Shown piece after piece: positions 1 through 7,356 of a DNA stretch of 24,189 nucleotides. The notes under the pieces are model-generated. The model worked only from the letters and a program-made list of their open reading frames with translations, made no database searches and had not been told where the DNA came from. The DNA comes from an uncultured Lachnospiraceae bacterium (GTDB lineage Bacteria > Bacillota > Clostridia > Lachnospirales > Lachnospiraceae): contig CAJTVN010000049.1 of assembly GCA_910579685.1 (NCBI GenBank), forward strand, positions 1-24,189. Direction: 5' to 3'. How positions within the stretch are numbered: position 1 is the stretch's first letter; each line of letters starts with the position of its first letter. The translations under genes and the position numbers were made by a program.

Positions 1-5
1 GTGGC

Positions 6-46
6 TGTGCGTGTAAACACGCCCATCCCCATGGCCGCTGTCCGGG
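6..46 (+). promoter_or_regulatory. Dyad element upstream of alpha-galactosidase 1 (copy A)
   Basis: Positions 6-24 read TGTGCGTGTAAACACGCCC. This contains the inverted repeat GCGTGT (9-14) / ACACGC (17-22) around a central AA. A related element occurs at 16900-16918 upstream of the second alpha-galactosidase. The two differ at four positions, which form two compensatory pairs. The following ~22 nt are also loosely similar once a one-base gap is allowed. It lies about 60 nt upstream of the alpha-galactosidase start. It could be an operator for the LacI-family regulator at 19222, an RNA hairpin, or part of a dispersed intergenic repeat; sequence alone does not decide. Confidence 0.5.
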
Positions 47-84
47 GCTTTCATAGCAAAAAACGGAAAGGAGTGTGAGTTTAG

Positions 85-2289
85 ATGGGTATTATTTATG
101 ATGAGACGGGGAGGGTGTTTAAGCTGGATACGCTTCATACCAGTTATATGATGGGGATTGCGGACGAGGAGGGGTTTCTGGGACATATTTATTATGGAAA
201 GCGCATTTCGGCCTGTGACGTGAGCTATCTGCTGAGGATTCAGGAGCCGCCCTTTGTGCCCTCCAAAAACAACGGGGACAGGATTTCCTTCCTGGATGCC
301 TTTCCCGTGGAATATCCCACCCACGGAATCGGGGATTTCAGGGAGGCGGCATTGAGAATCCGGACACAGGGAGGGCATAAGGCATGCGCGCTGACCTATG
401 TATCCCACAGGATTTATGAGGGAAAGAAGAAGCTTCCGGGCCTTCCGGCTTCTTTTGCGGGAGAGGGAGAATGCGAAACCCTGGAGATTGTCTGCAGGGA
501 CAAAAGCCTTGGCCTTGAGGCGGTGCTGTCCTATTCGGTATTCGAGGATTCGGATGTGACCGCACGTCATGTGGAGATTCGAAATCAGGGGGGAGAAAAG
601 CTCTGGCTGGAAAAGGTGTCTTCCATGTCGCTGGATATGGATAACCGGGATTTTGAGGCGCTCACGCTTCACGGCTCCTGGGCAAGAGAGCGCCACGGGC
701 AGAGAAGAAGGCTGGGCAATGGGTTCCAGGGAATCGCCTCCCGCAGGGGCATGTCCGGCCATCAGGATCATCCTTTTATGGCGCTGGTGACAGAACATAC
801 CACGCAGGAGCGGGGAGAGGTTTACGGCGTTCAGCTGATGTACTCCGGAAGCTATGAAATTCTGGCTGATGTAAGCCAACATAATACGGTGAGGTGGCAG
901 GCGGGGCTGGAAAGCGAGGATTTCTGCTGGGAGCTGAATCCGGGGGAGAGCTTCTGCGCACCGGAGGCATTGCTGATCTATTCGGACCGGGGGCTGGACG
1001 GAATGACTGCGGGCTTCCATGATTTTATCAGGGAGCATGTGATCCGGGGAAAGTATAAGAATCGAAAGCGCCCGGTTCTCATCAACAACTGGGAAGCGAC
1101 CTATTTTGACTTTAATACGGAAAAGCTCCTCTCCATTGCCGGAGAAGCGGCGGGATTGGGAATCGAGATGCTGGTAATGGACGATGGCTGGTTCGGGCAC
1201 CGCAGCCGGGCGGACAGCTCTCTCGGAGACTGGTATGTGAACGAGGAAAAGCTTCCCGGCGGTCTTCCCCGTCTTGTGGAGGAGGTAAACAGGCTCGGCC
1301 TCAAGTTCGGCATCTGGTTTGAGCCGGAGATGATCTCTCCGGAGTCCGAGCTCTACCGGAAGCATCCCGACTGGGCCATTGCGGTGCCGGGCAGAACGCC
1401 TTCCATGGCAAGGGAACAGCTGGTACTGGATTTCTCCCGCCCGGAGGTGGTGGAAGGAATCTGGGAACAGATGGAGGCTGTTCTGAAAAGCGCCAATATC
1501 GAGTATGTGAAATGGGATATGAACCGGCCTCTATGTGATCTGGGGAGTGCGGCGCTGCCGCCGCAGCGGCAGGGCGAGCTGCTCCACAGATATATGCTGG
1601 GCGTTTATGAGCTGCAGGAGCGTCTGGTGACAAGGTTCCCGGATATTCTTCTGGAAAACTGTGCCAGCGGGGGCGGACGGTATGATGTGGGCATGCTGTA
1701 TTACAGTCCGCAGATCTGGTGCTCGGACGATACGGATGCCATAGAGCGTCTGGCGATCCAGGAAGGGACGGCAATGCTCTACCCGCTCTCCACCATGGGA
1801 GCCCATGTGAGCGACTGCCCCAACCATACGATTGGAAGAACCGCGCCCTTTGAGACGAGAGGGTATGTGGCCCTTGCCGGAACCTTTGGCTATGAGCTGG
1901 ACGTGACAAGAATTCCGGAGACGGACAGAGAGCAGATCCCGGGGCAGATCGCCCTTTATCACAAGTACAGTGACCTGGTGAGGGAGGGAGATTACTACCG
2001 GATTTCCTCTGCGGCCCAAAGCTGCGGCTGTGACTGCTGGCAGGTGGTGTCGAAGGATAAGAAGGAGAGCATGGTCACAGTGATTCAGGTTCTGTGCGCA
2101 CCCGGAAACCGCACCCGGATTCTGCACCTGAAAGGGCTTGATCCCGAGAAGAGATACCGGATCGAGGGAGAGGACACCATCATAAAGGGGGACAGCCTCA
2201 TGTATGCGGGACTTCCCGTGCCGGCCATGAAGGGGGATTTTGCGGGGAAGGTGATGCATCTTGTGGCGGAGAATGATAAGACCAAATAG
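85..2289 (+). CDS. GH36 alpha-galactosidase 1 (cytoplasmic)
   Basis: A 734-aa protein of the usual length for clan GH-D family 36 alpha-galactosidases, which hydrolyse terminal alpha-1,6-galactosides such as raffinose, stachyose and melibiose. The N-terminal half is the beta-sandwich domain (LHGSWARER, HQDHPF near residue 230). The catalytic barrel follows, with NNWEATYFDF, VMDDGWFG and GIWFEPEMISP. The nucleophile is Asp478 in KWDMNR and the acid/base is Asp548 in CSDDTD, the same spacing and numbering as known family members. There is no signal peptide, so it probably acts on imported oligosaccharides. The AAAGGAG at 67-73 supports this start. It is clearly paralogous to the gene at 16966; the active-site loop here reads NCASGGGRYDVGM, where the paralog has NCSGGGARFDPGM. 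Transporter genes are not visible and may lie upstream of the window. Confidence 0.96.
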   Translation: MGIIYDETGRVFKLDTLHTSYMMGIADEEGFLGHIYYGKRISACDVSYLLRIQEPPFVPSKNNGDRISFLDAFPVEYPTHGIGDFREAALRIRTQGGHKACALTYVSHRIYEGKKKLPGLPASFAGEGECETLEIVCRDKSLGLEAVLSYSVFEDSDVTARHVEIRNQGGEKLWLEKVSSMSLDMDNRDFEALTLHGSWARERHGQRRRLGNGFQGIASRRGMSGHQDHPFMALVTEHTTQERGEVYGVQLMYSGSYEILADVSQHNTVRWQAGLESEDFCWELNPGESFCAPEALLIYSDRGLDGMTAGFHDFIREHVIRGKYKNRKRPVLINNWEATYFDFNTEKLLSIAGEAAGLGIEMLVMDDGWFGHRSRADSSLGDWYVNEEKLPGGLPRLVEEVNRLGLKFGIWFEPEMISPESELYRKHPDWAIAVPGRTPSMAREQLVLDFSRPEVVEGIWEQMEAVLKSANIEYVKWDMNRPLCDLGSAALPPQRQGELLHRYMLGVYELQERLVTRFPDILLENCASGGGRYDVGMLYYSPQIWCSDDTDAIERLAIQEGTAMLYPLSTMGAHVSDCPNHTIGRTAPFETRGYVALAGTFGYELDVTRIPETDREQIPGQIALYHKYSDLVREGDYYRISSAAQSCGCDCWQVVSKDKKESMVTVIQVLCAPGNRTRILHLKGLDPEKRYRIEGEDTIIKGDSLMYAGLPVPAMKGDFAGKVMHLVAENDKTK

Positions 2290-2322
2290 AGCGGAGAAAA
2301 AATCCGGGACGGTACAAAAACT

Positions 2323-2353
2323 TTCATTCTAATGCAGGGCGGCTTGTGATAAT
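2323..2353 (+). promoter_or_regulatory. Possible promoter of the Mrr-like gene
   Basis: An extended -10 reading TGTGATAAT (GATAAT at 2348-2353) sits about 40 nt before the start of the Mrr-like gene. The only upstream match is a poor -35, TTCATT at 2323-2328, with a long 19-nt spacer. The extended -10 could partly compensate. No terminator separates this site from the alpha-galactosidase, so read-through is also possible. Confidence 0.3.
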
Positions 2354-2391
2354 ATAGAGTGGAACATAAAGATAAAGGGGATGTGAAAACA

Positions 2392-2838
2392 ATGAACTCT
2401 TCGAATATAACACTCATATTATCATGCGTGCTCCTTCTGTGTGCGGGAACTGCGGCCTTTTTTCTGATCAGAAGGCGCAGGTGCAGAGGAAATATCTTCG
2501 AGGACATGGAGGGCCATGAGTTTGAATTTTTCTGTGCACAGCTCCTCGAAAACCATGGCTTTACGGAAGTGGAGGTCACAAAGGGAAGCGGGGATTACGG
2601 TATTGACGTGCTTGCACAGAAAGACGGCGTGACCTATGCCGTTCAGTGCAAGCGGTATTCTGCGCCCGTGGGAGTGAAGGCCGTGCAGGAGGCCTATGCG
2701 GGCAGAGACTATTATGACAGGATGGTGGGAGCGGTGATGACCAACCAGTATTTCACTGCTCCGGCTGTGGAAGCGGCGAAAAAGCTCAAGATCCTGCTCT
2801 GGGACGGCGGATATATAGAAAGTATGATGGAGGAGTAG
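2392..2838 (+). CDS. Membrane-anchored Mrr-like restriction endonuclease-fold protein
   Basis: A 148-aa protein. Residues about 5-23 form one hydrophobic helix followed by a basic RRRR stretch, so the C-terminal domain should face the cytoplasm. Residues about 35-145 match the Mrr_cat fold: FEFFCAQLLENHGF, then GSGDYGIDVLA with Asp72, then AVQCKRY giving the Q85-x-K87 half of the D-x(n)-(E/Q)xK nuclease motif, and a late TNQYFT segment. The family cleaves DNA, often modified DNA; whether this stand-alone anchored protein is a nuclease is inferred. The ATG at 2392 is preferred because AAAGGGG (2374-2380) is 11 nt away; an in-frame GTG at 2359 has no clear ribosome binding site. It converges with the DUF885 gene. 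No methyltransferase or specificity subunit is nearby. Confidence 0.85.
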   Translation: MNSSNITLILSCVLLLCAGTAAFFLIRRRRCRGNIFEDMEGHEFEFFCAQLLENHGFTEVEVTKGSGDYGIDVLAQKDGVTYAVQCKRYSAPVGVKAVQEAYAGRDYYDRMVGAVMTNQYFTAPAVEAAKKLKILLWDGGYIESMMEE

Positions 2839-2875
2839 ACGCCGCTTGACTACGGCGTTTCCTCCATCATTTTTT
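2824..2875. terminator. Shared palindromic terminator of two convergent genes
   Basis: An outer perfect 11-bp inverted repeat, ATGATGGAGGA (2824-2834) with TCCTCCATCAT (2860-2870), encloses an inner perfect 6-bp one, ACGCCG (2839-2844) with CGGCGT (2853-2858). A T-run at 2870-2875 follows on the plus strand. The minus strand has only a weak T-rich tail. The structure covers both stop codons (2836-2838 plus, 2850-2852 minus). It is a good terminator for the plus-strand gene and a plausible bidirectional one. Confidence 0.8.
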
Positions 2876-4700
2876 CATTCAGCCCCGTGAAGTCACATGG
2901 CCCGGTCTCAAGGATAAACTGGTGGAAGCGCCTTGGGGAGAATTCCTCTCCCCAGAGGATTTTTGCTTTCTCCCGAAGCAGTTCGAACTCCAGATACCCC
3001 AGATAATATTTCAGATAATTTACGGGCTCTTCCGCAATATACTGGTAGATGCTTTCTGCGGCGGCAGGACTTGTGATTCCGATGCCGCACAGAATTTTCT
3101 GAACCTGCTGGGGGGTGGCCCCGTCATAATGGATGGCAAGATCCAGAAGAGAGTACAGGCACAGATGGATATTGCGGCCAAGACGGCAGGATTCGATGTA
3201 AGCCGCCATGAGGGAGTCGGAGGGCGCCTGCTGCTGTGCATAGAAATAGGAAAGGTTTTCCACGTAGTAAGCCCAGCCTTCCACGTAGCCTCCGTAATGC
3301 AGAAGATGGCGCAGGAGGGGCGCATCGCTCTGTCCCAGGTAAAGCTGGCTGTATACGGTCTGGTAGAGGTGGCCGGGATAACCTTCGTGGGCCAGGGTGG
3401 TATAGAGTGTCAGGTTATCCGGCTTGTTTTTGCCGTTGATATAAATGATGTTATTTTTCATATCGTCAATCGGAGGGGTAAGGTAATAAGCGGGGCTGCA
3501 GTAATCCTCCATGGCTGCGGAAACATTCTTTATGGTGACGGATGTCTTGAAACCGTCCTCCCCGGATGGAAATGGGGGAAAGTCCTCCGCCATCCTCTCC
3601 TGAAGGTCTCTCAGCATTTCGGAGGGCTGGGAGATGGAAAGGTCAAGAGAGGAAATCAGGGAATCGTCCGCCAGCTGAGGATACTGGGCGATCAGCCCCA
3701 GCATGGCATTGTAATTCTTCTGAAAGTCCTGGTATAAAAGCCGCTTGATTTCGGAGACGGGCCGGTCGCTTCCGGTGTTGGAGGCGAGAAGGTATTCATA
3801 GTACTGCCTGCCCTTGGGGAAGTAGTACAGGCCCTGGGAATTTTGGCCTTTTCCCTCCAGAACCGTGAAAGTGTCGGCGGCCTGTTCGTAGGCGGGCTGC
3901 ATCACGGTGACAAGAAGCCGGTCGTTTTCCGCAAGATACTGATCCGCCTCCTCCCTGGTCAGAATGTTCTCTTCAACCAGCGCCTCCACCCTTTCCGAAA
4001 AGGTGGTATGGAGAAAGTGAGTGCCCTGCTCCAGAGCGTCTTTGTCCATGATATCCGTTAGCTGGCGGATTACCTTGGCGGCGGAAAAATCCGCCATGAA
4101 CAGCCCGGCGTCCGCCTTTTCCACTTCGTACTGTAAATAGCCTTCCAGATACTCGTCGGACTGATCCAGGATGGACAGATAATTTTCCACATCCTGCTTT
4201 CGGCGGAAGGTGTAGTCTGCGAGAAGAATGGGGAGATTGGACTGAACGCCCGAGCCGGGGGAAAAGGGCTCGTCATAATAGGCAAACTGGGATCCGGCAA
4301 GCCGCCTGTTCAGATAGCGCTCAAGAAGATCGCAGGCAAAGGCATCGGGCTTGGGCAGTCTGTCCCTGGAAATCCGGGAGAGCGCCCTGAGGGTGTGCAG
4401 GATCTCGTCAGAGCTGTCCTGCGCCTCGCTCCCCGCAGTGTAGCGGGGAAGTGAAACCTCCCCGTCAAGTCCGTAATTTTCGGGATAGGCGAGGGTGTAA
4501 TGCAGTCCCAGACCGTCCCCGGAGAGCTCGGAGCAGAAGAGGTTCTCTGAAAAACTCCGGAACCGTACTTTGTCCCCGGTAAAAATACAGAGCCCCAAAA
4601 GGGCGAGGGTAAGAAAAAGGGCGAGGGCGGAAACGTAAAATTTCGTCTTTGCTTTCAGCTTCCGCCCGTCTGACGCTTTGAATGGCATTTGGAATGACAC
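2850..4700 (-). CDS. Membrane-anchored DUF885 family putative metallopeptidase
   Basis: A 616-aa protein. The short basic N-terminus (KLKAKTK) is followed by one hydrophobic segment at about residues 20-41, with no lipobox or clear cleavage site. The large remaining domain is therefore probably displayed outside the membrane. The C-terminal half carries HEGYPGHLYQ (His438, Glu439, His444) and downstream VEGWAYYVE, the pattern of the DUF885 family, which resembles zinc HExxH-type peptidases. The substrate is unknown. The GTG start at 4700 is used because GAGG lies about 10 nt upstream; an ATG four codons later is an alternative. It is monocistronic, faces its own promoter near 4731-4759, and ends inside the shared palindrome at 2824-2870. 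Fold and family are reasonably sure; peptidase activity is inferred. Confidence 0.85.
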   Translation of the reverse strand: MSFQMPFKASDGRKLKAKTKFYVSALALFLTLALLGLCIFTGDKVRFRSFSENLFCSELSGDGLGLHYTLAYPENYGLDGEVSLPRYTAGSEAQDSSDEILHTLRALSRISRDRLPKPDAFACDLLERYLNRRLAGSQFAYYDEPFSPGSGVQSNLPILLADYTFRRKQDVENYLSILDQSDEYLEGYLQYEVEKADAGLFMADFSAAKVIRQLTDIMDKDALEQGTHFLHTTFSERVEALVEENILTREEADQYLAENDRLLVTVMQPAYEQAADTFTVLEGKGQNSQGLYYFPKGRQYYEYLLASNTGSDRPVSEIKRLLYQDFQKNYNAMLGLIAQYPQLADDSLISSLDLSISQPSEMLRDLQERMAEDFPPFPSGEDGFKTSVTIKNVSAAMEDYCSPAYYLTPPIDDMKNNIIYINGKNKPDNLTLYTTLAHEGYPGHLYQTVYSQLYLGQSDAPLLRHLLHYGGYVEGWAYYVENLSYFYAQQQAPSDSLMAAYIESCRLGRNIHLCLYSLLDLAIHYDGATPQQVQKILCGIGITSPAAAESIYQYIAEEPVNYLKYYLGYLEFELLREKAKILWGEEFSPRRFHQFILETGPCDFTGLNEKMMEETP

Positions 4701-4730
4701 GGAAAAAACCTCGGGCTATGCTTTCTCTTG

Positions 4731-4759
4731 ATTATATGAGGATAGGAAGCAAGAAATGA
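4731..4759 (-). promoter_or_regulatory. Promoter of the DUF885 gene
   Basis: On the minus strand a perfect TATAAT (4736-4731) lies about 30 nt before the GTG start. Seventeen nt upstream of it is TCATTT (4759-4754), a poor -35. The -10 is convincing and the -35 weak. Confidence 0.45.
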
Positions 4760-4783
4760 GAAATAATTCGTTTGTTTCAGATA

Positions 4784-4812
4784 TAGACGGGGGTTTCGAA
4801 ATATGATAAAAT
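4784..4812 (+). promoter_or_regulatory. Promoter of the transketolase-epimerase-purine operon
   Basis: TAGACG (4784-4789, four of six bases matching TTGACA) and TAAAAT (4807-4812) are spaced by exactly 17 nt. They lie about 50 nt upstream of the first transketolase start, in the divergent region shared with the DUF885 promoter. No operator-like dyad is obvious between the two promoters. Confidence 0.5.
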
Positions 4813-4860
4813 TTAATAGGTTTTTTATGAAATGGTATTTCGACAGAAATGGAGGTAATC

Positions 4861-5706
4861 ATGAACAATCTGGAACTGAAAAAAACTGCCAACGAAGTGC
4901 GCAAGGGCATTGTGACGGCAGTACACAGCGCAAAGGCGGGGCATCCGGGCGGATCTCTGTCCGCAGCAGATATCTATACCTATCTGTATTTTGAAGAGAT
5001 GAACGTGGATCCGAAGAATCCGAAGATGGAGGAGAGAGACCGCTTTGTTTTATCCAAGGGACACACGGCGCCCGGACTTTACTCCACGCTGGCAAACAGA
5101 GGCTTTTTCCCAGTGGAGGATTTGAAGACGCTGCGCAAGCTCGGCTCCTACCTGCAGGGACATCCCAGCATGCAGTACATACCGGGCGTGGATATGTCCA
5201 GCGGCTCCCTGGGACAGGGTATTTCCGCAGCGGTGGGAATGGCTCTCGGAGCAAAGATGGACAAGAAGGATATCCGGGTTTATACGCTTCTCGGAGACGG
5301 CGAGATCGAGGAAGGACAGGTCTGGGAGGCTTCCATGTTTGCGGGACACCGCAAGCTGGACAACCTGGTGGTGATTGTTGACAACAACGGACTTCAGATC
5401 GACGGTCCTGTTTCGGAGGTTTGTTCTCCTTATCCCATTGACAAAAAGTTTGAAGCCTTCAATTTCCATGTGATTAACGTGGACGCACATGACTTTGACG
5501 CAATCCGGGCTGCCTTTCGGGAAGCAAGGGAAACAAAGGGAATGCCCACGGCGATCATCGCCCACAGCTTGAAGGGCAAAGGCGTGTCCTTCATGGAGGG
5601 AAGCGTGGCATGGCACGGCACGGCGCCCAACGACGAGCAGTATGCCGTGGCAATGGCGGATCTTGAGAAGATCAGCGAGGAATTGAATCAGGAGGTGGAA
5701 GCGTAA
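4861..5706 (+). CDS. Transketolase N-terminal subunit
   Basis: A 281-aa thiamine-diphosphate-binding half of a split transketolase. Together with the next gene it transfers two-carbon units between ketose and aldose phosphates in the non-oxidative pentose-phosphate pathway. Visible motifs are AGHPGGSLS (His28), LSKGHTAPGLY, HPSMQYIPGVDMSSGSLGQG, and the cofactor motif GDGE (145-148) running to VDNNGLQ (174-178). The usual single-chain enzyme is about 650 aa, so this is only the PP domain. The start is set by GGAGG at 4851-4855; an ATG at 4849 sits before that site and is unlikely. The stop codon overlaps the next ATG by one base, consistent with equimolar translation of the two subunits. Confidence 0.95.
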   Translation: MNNLELKKTANEVRKGIVTAVHSAKAGHPGGSLSAADIYTYLYFEEMNVDPKNPKMEERDRFVLSKGHTAPGLYSTLANRGFFPVEDLKTLRKLGSYLQGHPSMQYIPGVDMSSGSLGQGISAAVGMALGAKMDKKDIRVYTLLGDGEIEEGQVWEASMFAGHRKLDNLVVIVDNNGLQIDGPVSEVCSPYPIDKKFEAFNFHVINVDAHDFDAIRAAFREARETKGMPTAIIAHSLKGKGVSFMEGSVAWHGTAPNDEQYAVAMADLEKISEELNQEVEA

Positions 5707-6647
5707 TGGCGGACGTAAAGAAGATTGCAACCAGAGAAAGCTACGGAAACGCTCTTGTGGAGCTGGGGGCGGAGTATCCCAATCTCGTAGTGCTTGACGC
5801 TGACCTTGCGGCGGCTACCAAGACCGGCGTGTTCAAGAAGGCGTATCCGGAAAGACATATCGACTGCGGGATTGCGGAGTGCAATATGACGGGAATTGCG
5901 GCAGGGCTTGCAACCATGGGCAAGATTCCCTTTGTCAGCAGCTTTGCCATGTTTGCGGCGGGGCGCGCTTTTGAGCAGGTGAGAAATTCCATCGGGTATC
6001 CCCATCTGAATGTGAAAATCGGAGCCACCCATGCGGGAATTACCGTGGGCGAGGACGGAGCGTCCCATCAGTGCAATGAGGATATCGCCCTGATGCGCAC
6101 CATCCCGGGCATGGTGGTTATGTGCCCTGCGGACGACGTGGAGGCAAAGGCGGCGGTTCGTGCGGCTGTGGAGCATGAGGGCCCCGTGTACATTCGTTTC
6201 GGACGCGCGGCGTGTCCCGTAATCAATGACGGGCCTGATTATAAATTTGAGATCGGAAAGGGCACCGTGGTAAGGGAAGGAAGCGACGTGACCATCGTCG
6301 CCACCGGAATCTGCGTGGGAAATGCCCTGGAAGCGGCGGAAATGCTTGCGGCACAGGGAATCAGCGCCGAGGTGATCAATATCTGTACGATTAAGCCTCT
6401 TGATGCCGAGATCATCATCAATTCCGCAAAGAAGACGGGCAGGGTGGTGACGGCGGAGGAGCATTCCGTGATCGGCGGTCTCGGAAGCGCTGTCTGCGAT
6501 GCGCTCTGCGCTTCTTATCCGGTTCCGGTTAAGAAGATCGGAATGCAGGATGTGTTCGGGGAGTCGGGTTCTGCCGCAGCACTGGTTGAAAAGTACAAGC
6601 TTGACGGCAAGGGGATCTGCGAACAGGTCAGAGATTTCCTGAAATAG
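5706..6647 (+). CDS. Transketolase C-terminal subunit
   Basis: A 313-aa partner subunit carrying the pyrimidine-binding and C-terminal domains of transketolase. The catalytic glutamate that activates the thiamine ring is Glu58 in CGIAECNMTG, followed by FVSSFAMFAAGRAFEQVR. GATHAGITVGEDGASHQ and the C-terminal VTAEEHSVIGGLGSAV are also typical of the family. Its ATG overlaps the preceding TAA (TAATG) and is served by AGGAGGTGG inside the upstream gene. It must pair with the N-terminal subunit to form an active site. It could be mistaken for the C-terminal half of DXP synthase, but the two-subunit arrangement and the epimerase next door favour transketolase. Confidence 0.95.
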   Translation: MADVKKIATRESYGNALVELGAEYPNLVVLDADLAAATKTGVFKKAYPERHIDCGIAECNMTGIAAGLATMGKIPFVSSFAMFAAGRAFEQVRNSIGYPHLNVKIGATHAGITVGEDGASHQCNEDIALMRTIPGMVVMCPADDVEAKAAVRAAVEHEGPVYIRFGRAACPVINDGPDYKFEIGKGTVVREGSDVTIVATGICVGNALEAAEMLAAQGISAEVINICTIKPLDAEIIINSAKKTGRVVTAEEHSVIGGLGSAVCDALCASYPVPVKKIGMQDVFGESGSAAALVEKYKLDGKGICEQVRDFLK

Positions 6648-6681
6648 AGATTGCGGGTGAGAAAACAGGGGAGAAATAGTT

Positions 6682-7356
6682 ATGTACATTTTGGCGCCAT
6701 CTCTTCTTGCGGCTGACTTTGCGGTATTGGGGCAGCAGATTGAGGAAACGGAACGAATGGGAGCGAAGTATCTTCATATTGATGTGATGGACGGCGTTTT
6801 TGTCCCGAGTATTTCTTTTGGGATGCCGGTGATTCAGTCGATCAGGAAGATCAGCAGGCAGTTTTTTGATGTGCATTTAATGATTACGGATCCGATCCGG
6901 TATATAAGGGAATTTGCGGAATGTGGTGCCGATGGCATCACATTCCATTTGGAGGCGGCAGAGGATCCGGATGCGGTAATCGGACGGATCCGAGAGCATG
7001 GCCTTAAGGCCGGGATGTCCATCCGGCCGGGAACGCCGCTGGAAGCGGTTTACCCTTATCTTGACAGGGTGGAGATGATCCTGATTATGAGCGTGGAGCC
7101 GGGGTTTGGCGGACAGACCTTTATGCCGGAGGCCTATGAGCGGATCAGCCGCCTTCGCAAAAAAATTGATGCGTGCGGCTTGTCCGTGAAAATAGAGGTG
7201 GACGGGGGCATTGGCAAAAAGAACGTGCAGGAAGTGATTGCCGCAGGCGCCGATATCTGCGTGGCGGGTTCGGCGGTATTTAAAAAGCGCAGTATCAGTG
7301 AGAACATTTCTTATTTTATGGAGGCATTTGAAAATGGAGAAATTAGGAAGGAATGA
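6682..7356 (+). CDS. rpe: Ribulose-phosphate 3-epimerase
   Basis: A 224-aa TIM-barrel enzyme interconverting ribulose-5-phosphate and xylulose-5-phosphate, the substrate pair linking to the adjacent transketolase. Diagnostic motifs in order are APSLLAADF at the N-terminus, HIDVMDGVFVPSISFG with a metal/catalytic Asp, VHLMITDP, MSVEPGFGGQTF, and VDGGIG with the second catalytic Asp. Length is normal. AGGGGAG lies upstream of the ATG. Its last 23 bases overlap the next gene, whose ribosome binding site lies within this coding region, so the two are probably translationally coupled. It sits 34 nt after the transketolase. Confidence 0.96.
   Translation: MYILAPSLLAADFAVLGQQIEETERMGAKYLHIDVMDGVFVPSISFGMPVIQSIRKISRQFFDVHLMITDPIRYIREFAECGADGITFHLEAAEDPDAVIGRIREHGLKAGMSIRPGTPLEAVYPYLDRVEMILIMSVEPGFGGQTFMPEAYERISRLRKKIDACGLSVKIEVDGGIGKKNVQEVIAAGADICVAGSAVFKKRSISENISYFMEAFENGEIRKE

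Noticed and set aside
2392..4700. A restriction or defence system formed by the Mrr-like protein and the DUF885 protein
   Set aside because: They are convergent, not co-transcribed. DUF885 is not known to me as a defence component, and no methyltransferase, helicase or sensor gene is nearby.
5688..6689. A 333-codon open frame antisense to the transketolase C subunit
   Set aside because: Same reasoning: shadow of a certain gene, basic low-complexity translation, no convincing ribosome binding site.
7238..7333. A longer methionine aminopeptidase starting inside the epimerase gene
   Set aside because: The extra 32 residues are the epimerase sequence in another frame. The ATG at 7334 has GGAGG at the right distance and leads directly into the SEC-C motif.
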